A DNA stretch of 64,000 nucleotides from Nicotiana tabacum. Taxonomy: Eukaryota > Streptophyta > Magnoliopsida > Solanales > Solanaceae. Each line of letters opens with the position of its first letter. Position 1 is the first letter of the stretch. The notes under the pieces were generated by a model that saw nothing but the letters and a program-made list of their open reading frames with translations, ran no database searches and had not been told where the DNA came from. Both the position numbers and the translations under genes were made by a program. Below, piece after piece: positions 9,456 to 20,539 of the stretch. The stretch lies in assembly GCF_000715075.1 (NCBI RefSeq), contig NC_134089.1, positions 103,547,157 to 103,611,156 of the forward strand, in the 5' to 3' direction.

Positions 9456-12400
9456 TGTGAGCACGTGATTTTTGCCCTATATGAATTACTCCCATAAATT
9501 CAAAACAAAATAATTTCTTTTCATTATTTGCAATTTTTGTGGATTTTGTGGCATTTTCTGATAATGGTTTGCATTGGTCTGTGCATTTTTATTTTTGTTT
9601 AATTAATGAAAAATACAAAAATGTGTTGCATATGCGTTTAGGATTTACTTTTATATTTTTTTATATTTTTTTAGATTAATTAGTAAATTAGTTTGTTTTA
9701 TAAGATATGAAAATCACAAAAATAGTTCATTTTGCATTTTAGCTCTTTAATTTTGAATTATATAGTTTTCTCTAAATTAAGGAATTAATTAATTATTGTA
9801 AATACTATGGTGAGTGATTAATCTAATTGGGTAGGTTAATTTGGTTTTAAAAATTAGTTTAGGTTTTATTTTAATTTGAAAAGAAAATGGATTTGAAATT
9901 GAAAAGAAAAAGAAAAGAATTTCAATAAGAAGTCTGTTTGGGCCATTTTTATTTAAAATTCCCCAGGCCCAAACAAATTACCCGTCCAAACCCCCAAAAA
10001 CCGGCCCAGAACCAGTCCATAACCCGGCTCTCATTTCTCCTTAAACCAAAACGACACCGTTTAGTCAAGATAGATCTGAGACGTCGAGGTTAACCGATCT
10101 AACGACTCAGAAGTGAGGGACACCCGACTTATATATGTCCTAAAATCCCCCCCCCCCCACCTAGTCATCTCTTTCACACCCTCAAAAAGCCCTCACCGTC
10201 TCCGCCGTGAGCCGCCTGCCGGAAATTGTCTCCGCCGGCGGCGTTGCTCCGATCATTACCAAATTAACACCATAGATTCCCCTCATTCTCTTCTTCCCAA
10301 ATCTCCAAAATCCCTCCCTCGAATCCAATCGGCCCCAAAATTACACCCTATAACCACCTCATTCCCCCCCATCTCCATTCTACATTCAGTTTCTCTCGAA
10401 TACCCCCAAAACCGTTCGAACCTTAAATCTAGGGTTTCGAGTTCTTGAAGCCAAGTTGATTTATTCATGCCAGGACTTTCCTCCAGCGATTTCTTAATAT
10501 TCAGAGGCGATTTGGTCTCAAAATGACGTTGCTCGTTTGTTCTTGACAAAGAACGAGCGATTAACGTTATTTGGAGACGAAATCAGTGAGTCGAGTCCCG
10601 GGTTCAAGCTTTTGGTCGGTAGGTGTCTCTTTCCGGTTTTATTGGTGTCACTTTAACTGTCATTATTCCTCGCCTATCTTCATGCTTTACCTTTCTTTTT
10701 CTCTGGTCAATTCAAGTAAAGTGTGACCAACATTTCTTGTTGAAAATTAATTTGTGGGGCTCTATTCCTTGTTGGCTTTATTTTACAAATTTGTTTCACT
10801 AATTTCTTTAGTTTATTAAGTCAGGCTAAGTTGTTGATTGTTACACAATTTAACATTTTAGTTCAATTTGATTAGTTTGTTTTGACAACTTAATTAATTC
10901 CCTGCATGTTTGTGTGAATTAATTGGTAGATTAGTTAGTTTGTTGATTGGGGAAGATTGTTTCAGTGTTTGTGGCATGTTGTCTTCCAAAGGCATATAGA
11001 ATTCTGTTGGGACAATTATTGGTTTGGGCTTTGGGTCTCTGACCCATTTAAAAGGGAAGGACATCATGTTCATTCAGCCAAGCCATTAGGTCACTTTGAC
11101 CCATGAGCTAAAGGGTAATAAACTAGGTTTAAAAGGGTAGTTTAGGTAATTGGAGAAGGGAATCTGTCAGTAATAGACTTAGGAAGCTTCCTATAAGCTG
11201 AAAGAGAGCCTTACTTGGCAAGCAAGTCAGAAGTTTAAGGATTAAGTAGCAAAAATGAGAATTGAAAAGGGACTAAGGGGGTAAAGGCTGAAACCTAAAA
11301 GCTGCCCTAAATGCCTTGCCTATAAAGGCTCTCTATCTTGGCATTCAAGGGGAGTTTTTAAGAGCTAAAAGACAGAAAATCAGAGTCGATTGAAAAAATC
11401 AAAAGAAAAGATTTTTCCCTTGAATTCCCAGTTTTGGTCTTTGAAATTTTTGAAATACTGAAACATTTTCTGACTCTCTGAGATAGAAATGGTTTTAATC
11501 TGGTTTTTTGAAAGTTCTGGGTTGAGTGCTGTTGCTTGGTACTGTTCCATTGGATTATAAATCAATCTTGTTTCGGTTTCATTTGCTGAAATTGGGTTGT
11601 GTTGTTGCTGCTGTCGATATCTGCTATTTCTGTTCTGATTTCAACTCAGTTTCTCCTTTTTGTTTTGCTGCTTGTTACTAGGTATCTTCCAAACCATTGT
11701 CAATAAGTGATTAGGAACATGTACTTCGAGCTGAAGCCTGACTAAATACAAGTTGTTGAATTTCCTTTCATTGGCTTCTTCTATGTCTTTAAATATTCTG
11801 TAATAGACTCTGTATTACGCATGGTAGCTCGATTATCTTATGTCATTGGTATGCTGTAAAAATGAACCTGTGCTCTTTAAAAGTTTGGGGGTGATGATTT
11901 TTCTTCTTCCTTTTATTTAAGTAAATGGTGCTAATTTCCTAGATTTCATTACTGTCAATTTTGATAAAGAGTTAAGTGAGTTTAAGTTCAAATTTGTTTG
12001 CGAATTTAGCTTAGAATTGAATTCAAATATGACTATTTTGGTAACTGAAGTCGAGCATGTGTTTTAGTAGCCTTTGAAACTGCTTTGTGTACCAATTATT
12101 GTGTAGGGATATGGGTTAATAGGTTTATTGTTGTTGCAGATGGTAATTTGTTGATTGGAATAGACTCGATATCGAGTCTTGATCTTCAGCCTTGATTTTA
12201 CAAGGTTTGGGTTCACTAAGCCTTGGATTCTGGGCTATGTGCAAAGAAGAACAGTGTGCCAATGCTATCTGGGCTAATGTTTGAGCCCAACAACGTGTTT
12301 AATTGTTGTTGCTTGCCACAACAGATTTGGCCTGAATTGTGAGAAATTAGCATTCAGAATTCTGTCTAATCAGTTCATGTACATATAATTAAAATCCAAG

Positions 12401-13379
12401 AGTAAGAAAAATGTTATTTCAAGCTTTGCTTCAGATAGTTTTGATTGATTTGGGACTAACTAATTTTTGTATCAAATTGCTTGATCCCCGTGATTGGGCC
12501 TAACATTAGCCCAATTGAATAGAAGGCTCCAAGTAACTTATACTGCCCTTTTTGACCATCTATTCTATGGGGCGGGGTTCGATTTGTGAGCCCAATTTTC
12601 TTCATAGTGGCATTTGCGCAAACAAAGATTTCGTGTTATATTTTGTTGAAGTTAATTAAGCTTTTCTTGATTTGAGGAGTGCCATATTATATAACATGAA
12701 TAGTCTACGGCCCTCCAAATATAATTTGAATTCCCTCTTAAATTTGTATTTGAGGTGTGCTACGCCAAACAAAACTCTTGAAATGCATGGCCCTCGCTTA
12801 GTTAATATTTTAATCCTTAGTATTCGAGGTATGCCATTTAGCGAATTTTCCAGGGCCTTCGCAAAGCTGCAAATGCGTTAGTTGCTTTAGGCGCGTATTC
12901 TAATAATATTACCTTCCTAAACTCGGGTGTGCATTTCATGTGACCCAAATCAATCTTAAAACATTGAATAAAATATGTTTAGGATTGCGGGTGCATTTCA
13001 TGTGGCGTGATCCAAAGACTGTTTTAAACGATGTTCAATCTTCTTTAAAAATTATATAAAAGCGGTTAAGGGATAAAATGCACATAGGTTTAAAAGTGTT
13101 TTAAAATCGGATTAATAGACCAATTACAATAGTTGAGCGACTGTGCTAAAACCACGGAACTCGGGAATGCCTAACACCTTCTCCCGGGTTAACAAAATTC
13201 CTTACTCGGATTTCTGGTTCGCGAACCGTTAAACAGAGTCAAGCTTTTCCTCGATAAACCTCCCAAGTGGCGACTCTGAATCTTTTAACAATAAATCCCG
13301 TTTTGATTTTCACTTAAAGTGGAAAAACTCTCTTATATACCCCTTCCTGGGGGTGTAGTGAAAAAGGAGGTGTGACACA
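9456..13379 (+). repeat. K 3' LTR, complete (3924 bp)
   Basis: Begins TGTGAGCACGTGA after the PPT and ends GTGACACA next to TATAT. It contains a TATA box (11321), a GC-richer leader-like block (10190-10260, 'ccgccggcggcg'), an 11-base C run at 10147-10157 and a Tat-type LTR 3' end (a 'ttctggttcgcgaac' stretch, 'cctcccaagtggcgactctg', then 'aaaaaggaggtgtgaca'). It supplies the unoccupied LINE target near 9795-9812 and the ~1.7 kb (11685-13379) deleted from the 5' LTR. Confidence 0.88.
11321..11330 (+). promoter_or_regulatory. TATA box of K 3' LTR
   Basis: TATAAAGGCT, conserved with the 5' LTR copy at 5098-5107. Confidence 0.6.
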
Positions 13380-13745
13380 TATATATGCTATTTTGAAGGT
13401 ATTTTGCATATTTAAAATATATAGGGAAAAATTGGGTATCAATAGCTAGCCCTCTTTACATGGGAATGATGAAAGAGTTTTCGGGTAAAGAAATGATGGC
13501 CAATTTTGATCGAGCGAAACGGTTTGGGAAGATTTAGGCTGCCCCTGGCTTCTAAGCTGCCTACAAATCCCTGGTTTTATTGAAATCAAGCCATATGTAG
13601 TTCAGGATCCATCGGCAGAGTATACTGATGAAGCAATTTCAAGAACAAACGCAACATCTAGGGCAGGGTGATGGACGATTTACAGTAATGGTTAGGTTTG
13701 ATATGGCTGAGGGAATTGGGGCGGAATCGCTCCTGCTGGGATAGC
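13380..13745 (-). mobile_element. Q: end of LTR, PPT and 3'UTR stub
   Basis: Continues Q after the K insertion. 13380-13444 matches the LTR end of M at 20138-20202 (the M terminus 'gggtatcaaca' is 'gggtatcaata' here). 13445-13459 is a mutated PPT (M: 'gctgcccctcttta'). 13460-13745 matches the M 3'UTR at 20218-20495, including the conserved module at 13556-13604. Homology stops near 'ggatagc' and N's gag begins, so the rest of Q is lost. Orientation is minus, so this is Q's 3' LTR side. Confidence 0.82.
13556..13604 (-). other. Conserved Tat 3'UTR module, Q pre-PPT copy
   Basis: Minus-strand order is GAACTACATATGG, TGATTTC, then a degraded GGATTTGTAGGCAGC. It lies about 97 bp from Q's PPT, the same spacing as in M and K. 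Confidence 0.75.
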
Positions 13746-14760
13746 CAGATCCCCGGGATTATTTGGATAGCTGTCATGAGGTTTTTTAGAACATGGGGAT
13801 AGTGGAGACCAATGGGGTCCACTTTGCTGCTTTTCGTTTGTCCAGATCTGCCAAGACTTGCTGGAGAGATTATTGTTTGGCTAGACCAGCTGGGTCAACA
13901 GCTTTGACTTGAGATCAGTTTTCTTAGTTATTTCTAGAGAAGTTTTTTCCTATAACTCAGAAGGAGAACTATCGGAGGCAGTTTGAGCGTCTCCAGCAGG
14001 TCTCTATGATTGTTACTCAGTACGAGACCAAATTTATTGACTTGGATCGTCATGCTCTTCTTATACTTCTCACTGAGAGAGAGAGAGAGAGAGAGAGGAG
14101 GTTCATTTAGGGACTCGTTAAGCTTATTCGATTACAGATGGATAAGGAGACGTGGACCGAGATTTCTTTTCAGGATGCGGCCAATGTGGCCAGGAGAGTT
14201 AAGATGGTTCTATCACAGGGGAGTGGTTAAGGGTGTGATAAGAGGCCTCGTCATTCGGGCAGGTTTAGTGGTGCCTCATTTGGAGGCAGGGATTCTTTTG
14301 GTAGGGGCCATTATTCCAAGCCATTTCATTCATCACTTCAGGATTCTCATGGTGCTCCAGGTGGTCGTGGTTCTTATATGCAATATTTAGATCAGTTTCC
14401 CTATAGTGCACCGCCGGCTCCTATAAGTGCACCTCTGCTCCAGAGTATTTAGAGTGGTTATTCAGGCTGTTAGTGTCAGCAGTCTCAGCAGCCAAGGGCT
14501 TGTTATACTTGTGGTGATACGAGGCATATTTCTAGATTTTTCCCTCGAGCACCGAGTAGCTCTCAGTATCAGGGTTCTCGTGCCATGGTTCAAGAACTAA
14601 GTTTTCCACTGCCCGCTCAGCTAGCTAGAAGTGGAGGTAGTGGTATTAGAGGTGGAGGTCAGACTGCTATAGGTGGAGACCAGCCAGCAGGAGGCCGACC
14701 TAGAGATGTAGTTCAGAGTGGTGGGGCCCAGCCTCGATGTTATGCTCTTCCAGCCAGACC
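13746..14760 (+). pseudogene. N gag (chromovirus-type), 5'-truncated
   Basis: Reading frame starting in mid-gag (PQDYLDSCHEV-like), through the conserved capsid core (WRDYCLARPAGS, FLEKFFPITQ, RRQFERLQQ), a Gly/Arg/Ser-rich linker and a zinc knuckle at 14501-14542 reading C-Y-T-C-G-D-T-R-H-I-S-R-F-F, where the last Cys of CX2CX4HX4C is Phe. All of it lies in one frame that continues into protease; I see no frameshift, only stop codons at 13787, 13910, 13925, 14108, 14228, 14450 and 14471. The N-terminal gag and the 5' LTR are absent; the sequence abuts Q's 3'UTR at about 13745. Confidence 0.88.
14075..14097 (+). repeat. (GA)n microsatellite inside N gag
   Basis: An uninterrupted GA run encoding alternating Glu/Arg. 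Family members have a shorter Glu-Arg-Glu-Arg-Val stretch here, so I infer an in-frame slippage gain of about six bases. Confidence 0.8.
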
Positions 14761-15777
14761 TGAGGCTGAGGCTTCCAATGCAGTTATCACAGGTACTGTT
14801 CTGGTTTGTAGTAGAGATGCTTCAGTTCTATTTTATCCAGGATCTACATACTCCTATGTTTCATCTTATCTTGCACCGTATCTGGTCATGCCTAGTGATT
14901 CTTTGAGTGCTCATGTATATGTGTCTACACCGGTGGGTGATTCTATTATGGTAGATCATGTCCATCGTTCATGTATAATTGTGATCGAGGGTCTTAAGAC
15001 TCGAGTAGATTTGTTACTTTTGGATATGGTTGATTTTGATGTCATATTGGGGATGGACTGGTTATCACATTACCATGCTATCTTGGACTATCATGCCAAG
15101 ACTGTGCCTTTAGCCTTGCCAGGTTTACCTCGTTTAGAGTGGAGAGGCACTTCTGGTCATTCTACCCGTAGGGTTATCTCATTTATTAAGGCTCGACGTA
15201 TGGTCGAGAAGTGGTGTTTGGCCTATTTGGCATATGTTTGTGATTCTAGTGCTGAGGTTCTTTCTATGGATTTTGTGCCTATTGTTCATGAGTTTCCTGA
15301 GGTATTTCGTTTAAACCTGCCAGGTATGCCACCCAACAGGGATATTGACTTCTGTATTGATTTGGCTCCAGTCACTCAACCCATTTCTATCCCGCCGTAC
15401 AGTATGGCCCCACTTGAATTGAAAGAATTGAAGGAGCAGTTGTAAGGCTTTCTTGATAAATGCTTTATTAGATCTAGTGTCTCGCCTTGGGGTGCGCCGG
15501 TGTTGTTTGTTTAGAAAAAGGACGAATCGATGAGGATTTGTATAGATTACCAACAATTGAACAAGGTTACAATCAAGAATAAATATCCGTTGCCAAGAAT
15601 TGATGATTTTTTTGATTAGATTTAGGGTGCCAAGGTATTTTCGAAGATTGACTTGAGATCTGGCTACGATCAGTTGAGGATTAGGGCATCTGATGTCCCT
15701 AAGACAGCTTTCTGCACTCGGTACGAGCATTATAAGTTCTCGGTGATGTCATTTGGGTTGACAAATGCCCCAGCAGC
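14761..15777 (+). pseudogene. N protease and start of reverse transcriptase
   Basis: Same frame as gag. The protease region spans about 14770-15110 with an LFYPGSTYSYVSS motif (codon at 14834 is Tyr where the catalytic Asp is expected) and ILGMDWL at about 15044. The RT N-terminus follows: [51 protein letters not shown]. In-frame stops are at 15443, 15512, 15617 and 15623, each explainable as CAA/CAG to TAA/TAG except 15512. The frame stops at 15777 because M is inserted; it resumes at 35348 with [14 protein letters not shown]. The original product would be a gag-pol polyprotein. Confidence 0.9.
15773..15777 (+). repeat. Target-site duplication of M, left copy
   Basis: GCAGC; the right copy at 35343-35347 reads ACAAC, i.e. 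two G-to-A transitions. Removing M and one copy restores the N frame. Confidence 0.75.
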
Positions 15778-18700
15778 TATCGTGCCCCCTTTTTCCTCTA
15801 CAGAGTTCGGGTTTCGACATTCATGGGGTGTAATGACTCATTTCCTTTTCGGAATTGGGTTTTTGAAGAGTCGCCACCTAACGGATTATGGTGCGTTAGG
15901 GCACCTAGAGCGATTAACTCTTTGAGTTGGTTTGTACTACCAGAGATTAGGGTAAGGGCCCGAAGTAACCTTGAGGGAAAGGTGTTAGGAATCCCTTCTG
16001 GTCCACAACTATGGGTCCCAACCGAATTTATATTCAAAAATTAGTCCACATAAAGTGTTGAATCGAATAAGTTGCTAGTAAGGCACATTTGATAGTTCAA
16101 ATAGCAAAATAAAGGTTTGAATAAGTTGTAAAAACAAAAGTTTAAATAAAGAGAGAGGATTTGGTAAAGAAGGGTCCTAGGTTGTTTATCCTGTAGGATC
16201 AACCCACACAATGTCCGATAAACACTCCTCGATGAGGGGCTACACGTGACATTAACGCGTAGTCATCATATCTCATGTTTACCCCTCCCATCCCCTTATT
16301 AGTCATGCAAAGCGAGTGTTTGATCAATGATTCCTATTGCGTGCTGATACCCTTCCCTTCTTAATAGTCCCGGAGAGAGTTAGGACCCCTACCTATAGGC
16401 AGTTCTAGACGTACCCCTAAGGTTTAGAAAGGCGAAAATTCTAAGGCGACAGTCAAAACATTTAGGACTTTACACAAATGGGAGAAAATAAGAGGCGCAC
16501 AGAGATAGCTTCATAGAAACGCTAAGCGACAGAGATAGCTTCAGGAAAATGCAGTTTGAAGACACCTAAGGCTTTCCTATATGCAGTATACTGGCGTCTA
16601 TGTTAATGCAGAAACAAAAAGGTTTTTCGAAATAAAGTCTATTAATACCTATAGGCATGATATCTAATAAGATTAAAGCAATTTTGAAAGAACTTGTTTC
16701 AGGAAATGTTTGACTCTTAATAAGACTGGTTTTGAAATGAACTAGGCGTAATGAAGTTGATTCACTGGGCTAATTAAATTATCAGACAGAATTGCAAGTA
16801 GAGATCCCTATAGGCATGATATATAGACGTATTACTAAATTTAGTCGATTTGCAGCAACATACAGAAAGACTTATTAGAACAGAATCAGAGTTGAGTCCT
16901 ATAGGCATGACATCTACTGATTTATGACATAATGGTTTGGAACCTATAAACATGGTTTCTAACATGATAAAATGCATAACCTTATGAACATGATTTCTAC
17001 TTGATTCAAACAAAATTAGAAGTGAAATCCTATAGGCATGATTTCTATTAGGCAAAGCAATCAGATTCAAAAGAGCAAACCTATGAGCATGCTTTCTACT
17101 TATGCAAGCGGTCATACTTCAAAAAATAAGGTCCTAAGTGCAAGATTTCTACCCATATTACACTTTAAAGTATGCATCTACCCACCCTTTTACTAAATAC
17201 CCCAAATAACTGTTTACAAATTATTACAGACCAATGAATGAATTACATAACAGAAATAGAAAATCAAGAAGCTATTCTATAGGGAGCCTGCAATTAGACC
17301 CAAGTTTCCCAAAGCCTCCAATGGTCTCACGAGCCTCAATTCCCTAGACAAATCAGAATCTAGGTGAATAAAAGCTCCCTAAGGGTGTCAAGGACCCCGA
17401 GCAATGCTTACACCTAGACTTAGCAAACAAACATTGAACCAGTGCAGTGTGGAAAGGACAGCCTCAGTATGCCAGAGTTTAGAGGACTGTCAAGAGGATC
17501 CCAAGGCAGTACACATACTTGAGGGGGCAGAACTTATTGACTAAGAGTGAAGTGAAAGTGCAGGACACAAGTTGAAAGTGTTTTATTAAAGACTAGATTA
17601 GAAAGTTTGTTTTGAAAGTAATTAGTAAAGAAACAGAGATTTTTGAAAAAGGGATTGGAGTAGTTAATAAAGCTCAAACACCTTAAGATAGGATCACACA
17701 TAGCTAGTTTATTGAATACAAATGAAATCAGTAGTTACACAGGGGTCAAAGGGTTTGGGATATGCAGACATTTGACTGCAAACGCATAACCCAGCAAGGA
17801 TCTTAGGACTGGTTTGGACATGATCAAAAATAGTTGACACGGGCATAATCACAAACTAGTTAGGAAGGACACAAACACATGGAGGGGATAGGGATTTGGG
17901 ATTCATAAGGTGGTAAGTACACATTAAGTAAAGACAATTGACAAGGTTGGCTTTGAAACACACATAAGGGAATACATTAATCTAAAGGGAAGGGGAGACA
18001 TAATAACATGCTGATAATGTAACTTAACTACAAGTTTCACAACAGAACCATAAGTAGAAGCAGAATAGAAATAAGAGAAACTGAAACAATAAGAGAAGCA
18101 AGTTGTTGTGAGGCTTTAAATAAAAACTAGGACATACCAGTGAAGAGAAAAGTAAGCAAAATGAAAGAACAAGAGAGCACAAATGATTATCCTTGGCTTG
18201 AAGCCGGCTAATAGCAGCAAATATCATAAGAGAGAGGGGAGAGCAGAGATTTTTAGTCAGAGAAGTAGTTTTGAAAACCAAAATGTTCGTGTTTGTGTTA
18301 ATGAAAAACTTAGGGTATTTATAGTTTTGAAAATAGGTAGAAAATAAGGTAACAAGTAAAGGTTTAGAACAATTATGGAAGTAATCACTATTACAATCTA
18401 ATTAGTACAAGTAATACCCTTTAATCAAGCAATCACAGCTTAAACGGATACCAACAGGGATAACCAAGGAAAGAAAGTCAATTGAGGAAGACTTATTTTT
18501 ACCATATAAGGGGTAGTAAAAGTATAGAACATATGATTGAGTCTAAGTACAAAATATACCAATTAAGGAAAGGATTCAACAAGAATGAAGTACCATAACA
18601 AATAAGGGAATGGAATCAGTCAATTTAAACACACGAGTAGAATTTTAGGGCTTCTAAAGAAAATCTTGCAATCAAACTATCAATTAAGGAAATCAAAATC

Positions 18701-20202
18701 AAATCAAGAGAGGGTCATGATTCTATATTGAAACATATGAATAGAGAATAAAAAATAGCCGTAGCAAGCAGGCAAAGTCAACCATATAGACAGAAAGAAG
18801 CAAGAGATGAACAAACAAAATGAACACAGTCATACAAAAGTGACATAAGCAGGCTAAAGACTCACTAGAAAACCCATTCGAAGCATTTTAACCAACAGAA
18901 AATTTAACAAGAACAAGTAATCATGCTAACACATAGAACAAAAAAAAGAAGGTTTTAGAAAATTCGGACTTTTTAACAGAGTCGAGTTAAAAAGGCAGAA
19001 GGAACGTAAGGTCAGTAAAAACAAGCAAGGAAATAGGTTTAATCATAAAGAAAATCGGTTAAAACAAGTGTAGAAGAAACTCCAAGAAACCTTAATTTTT
19101 AAAGAACCTAAAACGGTTTAAAGTTGAGGATCTTTCTGAAGAAGTTCGAGAATAGTGCAAAACATAGGAAGAAACAGACTTAAAGCATAAAAATAGCACA
19201 GATCTGAGAGATTCAAACGAGAGTTAGGGTTTCAAAGGAAACCTAGATAGGAACGAAAGAACTTGTTGTAAACTTTACCAATCATAACATATAAGGTGTG
19301 ATTTTGCCCAAAATCACACAGGAGAAGCCATGATTAACAGAAATAGAAACCCTAGATCCGTATCGGCATGGCCGAGGACCCTTGAAGGCCTTAGAGATGA
19401 TGAGCAAAGCGGTGAAGTGACCATTGGAGGCTTTGGGATTGAAACGTAGTCGTCGAAGATGATCGGAAAAGGAGGCAGTGGTTGAAGAATGATTAGGGTT
19501 AGGTTGAGAGAGAAGAGAGACGAGAGCATCTAAAGGTGGTGGGGTTTCTTAAATGTGTAGGGTTAGGGGGTCGTTTAGGAATTAAAAATGAAAGGGTGTG
19601 TGTGGACCTTTGATCTAGGAGATCAACGGTCAGGATTCAACCGGGTAGGTGGGTTCCAGGTTTGGGTAAGGGTTTATAGGGTTTGGGTCGGGTTATTTAA
19701 TAGGAAATTCGGCCGGGGAGGGGTCCGATTTGGGCTACAATTGAAAGCCAAATCTGGTTATTATTTAAATAGGCAATTTTTCCTATTTTAATTTTAATCA
19801 ATAATAAGTAATTTCTGAAAAATGATTTAAAATACATAATTAACATTTTAAAAATATAGGGACTAATTTTACACATATAAAATATAATTATATCTTAAAA
19901 TGGGCTAACATTGCAATTATATGCAATTTAGCTTAAAAAATACTAAATGTAATTATAAAACTGTATGAAAATTATATTAGCCATATTTTGGCATAAGTAT
20001 AGAAATCGAATAAATAAATTATCATAACAAAAATTTTGAAAATAATTATTGGGGATTTTATGAATAAAAGGGGCGAAAATAAATAAACTTAAACCCTTAA
20101 AATTATGGGAAAAATTATAAAACCCATGTGCATGCTTATATATGCTATTTTGAAGGTATTTATGCATATTTAAAATACATAGGAGAAAATTGGGTATCAA
20201 CA
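15778..20202 (-). repeat. M 3' LTR
   Basis: Aligned with 31403-35342. The sense start is TGTTGATACCC at 20202. The outer end has lost the canonical dinucleotide (plus 'tatcgtgccccc' against 'tgtcgcgccccc' at 31403). It keeps a ~550-bp promoter-bearing segment (about 18060-18610) that the 5' LTR lacks, and lacks ~180 bp that the 5' LTR has near 32120-32300. A short word 'cctataggcatgat.tcta' recurs about eight times between 16640 and 17150. Confidence 0.88.
18313..18323 (-). promoter_or_regulatory. TATA box of M LTR (3' copy only)
   Basis: Minus-strand TATAAATACCC, about 30 bases upstream of the sense sequence 'aagtttttcattaacac'. The corresponding part of the 5' LTR is deleted at about 33789. 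Confidence 0.6.
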
Positions 20203-20217
20203 GCTGCCCCTCTTTAC
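20203..20217 (-). other. M polypurine tract
   Basis: Minus-strand TAAAGAGGGGCAGC immediately before the LTR start TGTTGATACCC; matches K's PPT. Confidence 0.88.
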
Positions 20218-20309
20218 CCGGGTAGGATGAAAGAGTTTTCGGGTAAAGAAATGATGACCAATTTTGACCCGATGGGATGTTTCAAAAGACGGAGGCCGTA
20301 TTCTGGTTT

Positions 20310-20361
20310 TTGGGTTGCCTACATATCTTTGGTTTTATTGGAATCAGGCCATGTGTAGTTC
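20310..20361 (-). other. Conserved Tat 3'UTR module, M pre-PPT copy
   Basis: Minus-strand order: GAACTACACATGG, CTGATTCC, AAGATATGTAGGCAACCC. It is about 95 bp from the PPT. Confidence 0.8.
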
Positions 20362-20539
20362 TAGATTCACCTACGGACTATGCCGATGAAATTATTGTAA
20401 GAACGGACACTAGATGTGGAAGCAACTACGATGAGTGGTTAAGGCTCGGGGCGGTTGGAGGGAACTAGAGCGAGATTGCTCCTACTAGGATAGCAGTTGT
20501 TTGCTAGTTACCTACAGATAAAAGATGCTACAAAGGTAT

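Larger units (their letters stand above)
1970..13379 (+). mobile_element. K: internally deleted Tat/Ogre-type Ty3/gypsy element
   Basis: The element starts TGTAAGCACGTGA at 1970 and ends GTGACACA at 13379, flanked by the direct duplication TATAT (1965-1969 and 13380-13384). Both LTRs begin with the same sequence (1970 and 9456), and a polypurine tract (AAAGAGGGGCAGC) precedes the right LTR. Between the LTRs only the integrase C-terminus and a long 3'UTR remain. The primer-binding site, gag, protease, RT and most of integrase are gone. It is inserted in the LTR of Q and itself carries a LINE. Tat-type assignment rests on the integrase tail (ending in a DAVKRYYV-type sequence), the PPT and the LTR 3' end. 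Confidence 0.88.

Noticed and set aside
14585..15445. A 286-codon frame that might be taken as a cellular aspartic protease gene
   Set aside because: It is the protease part of N's gag-pol, continuous in frame with gag and RT and lacking the catalytic Asp.
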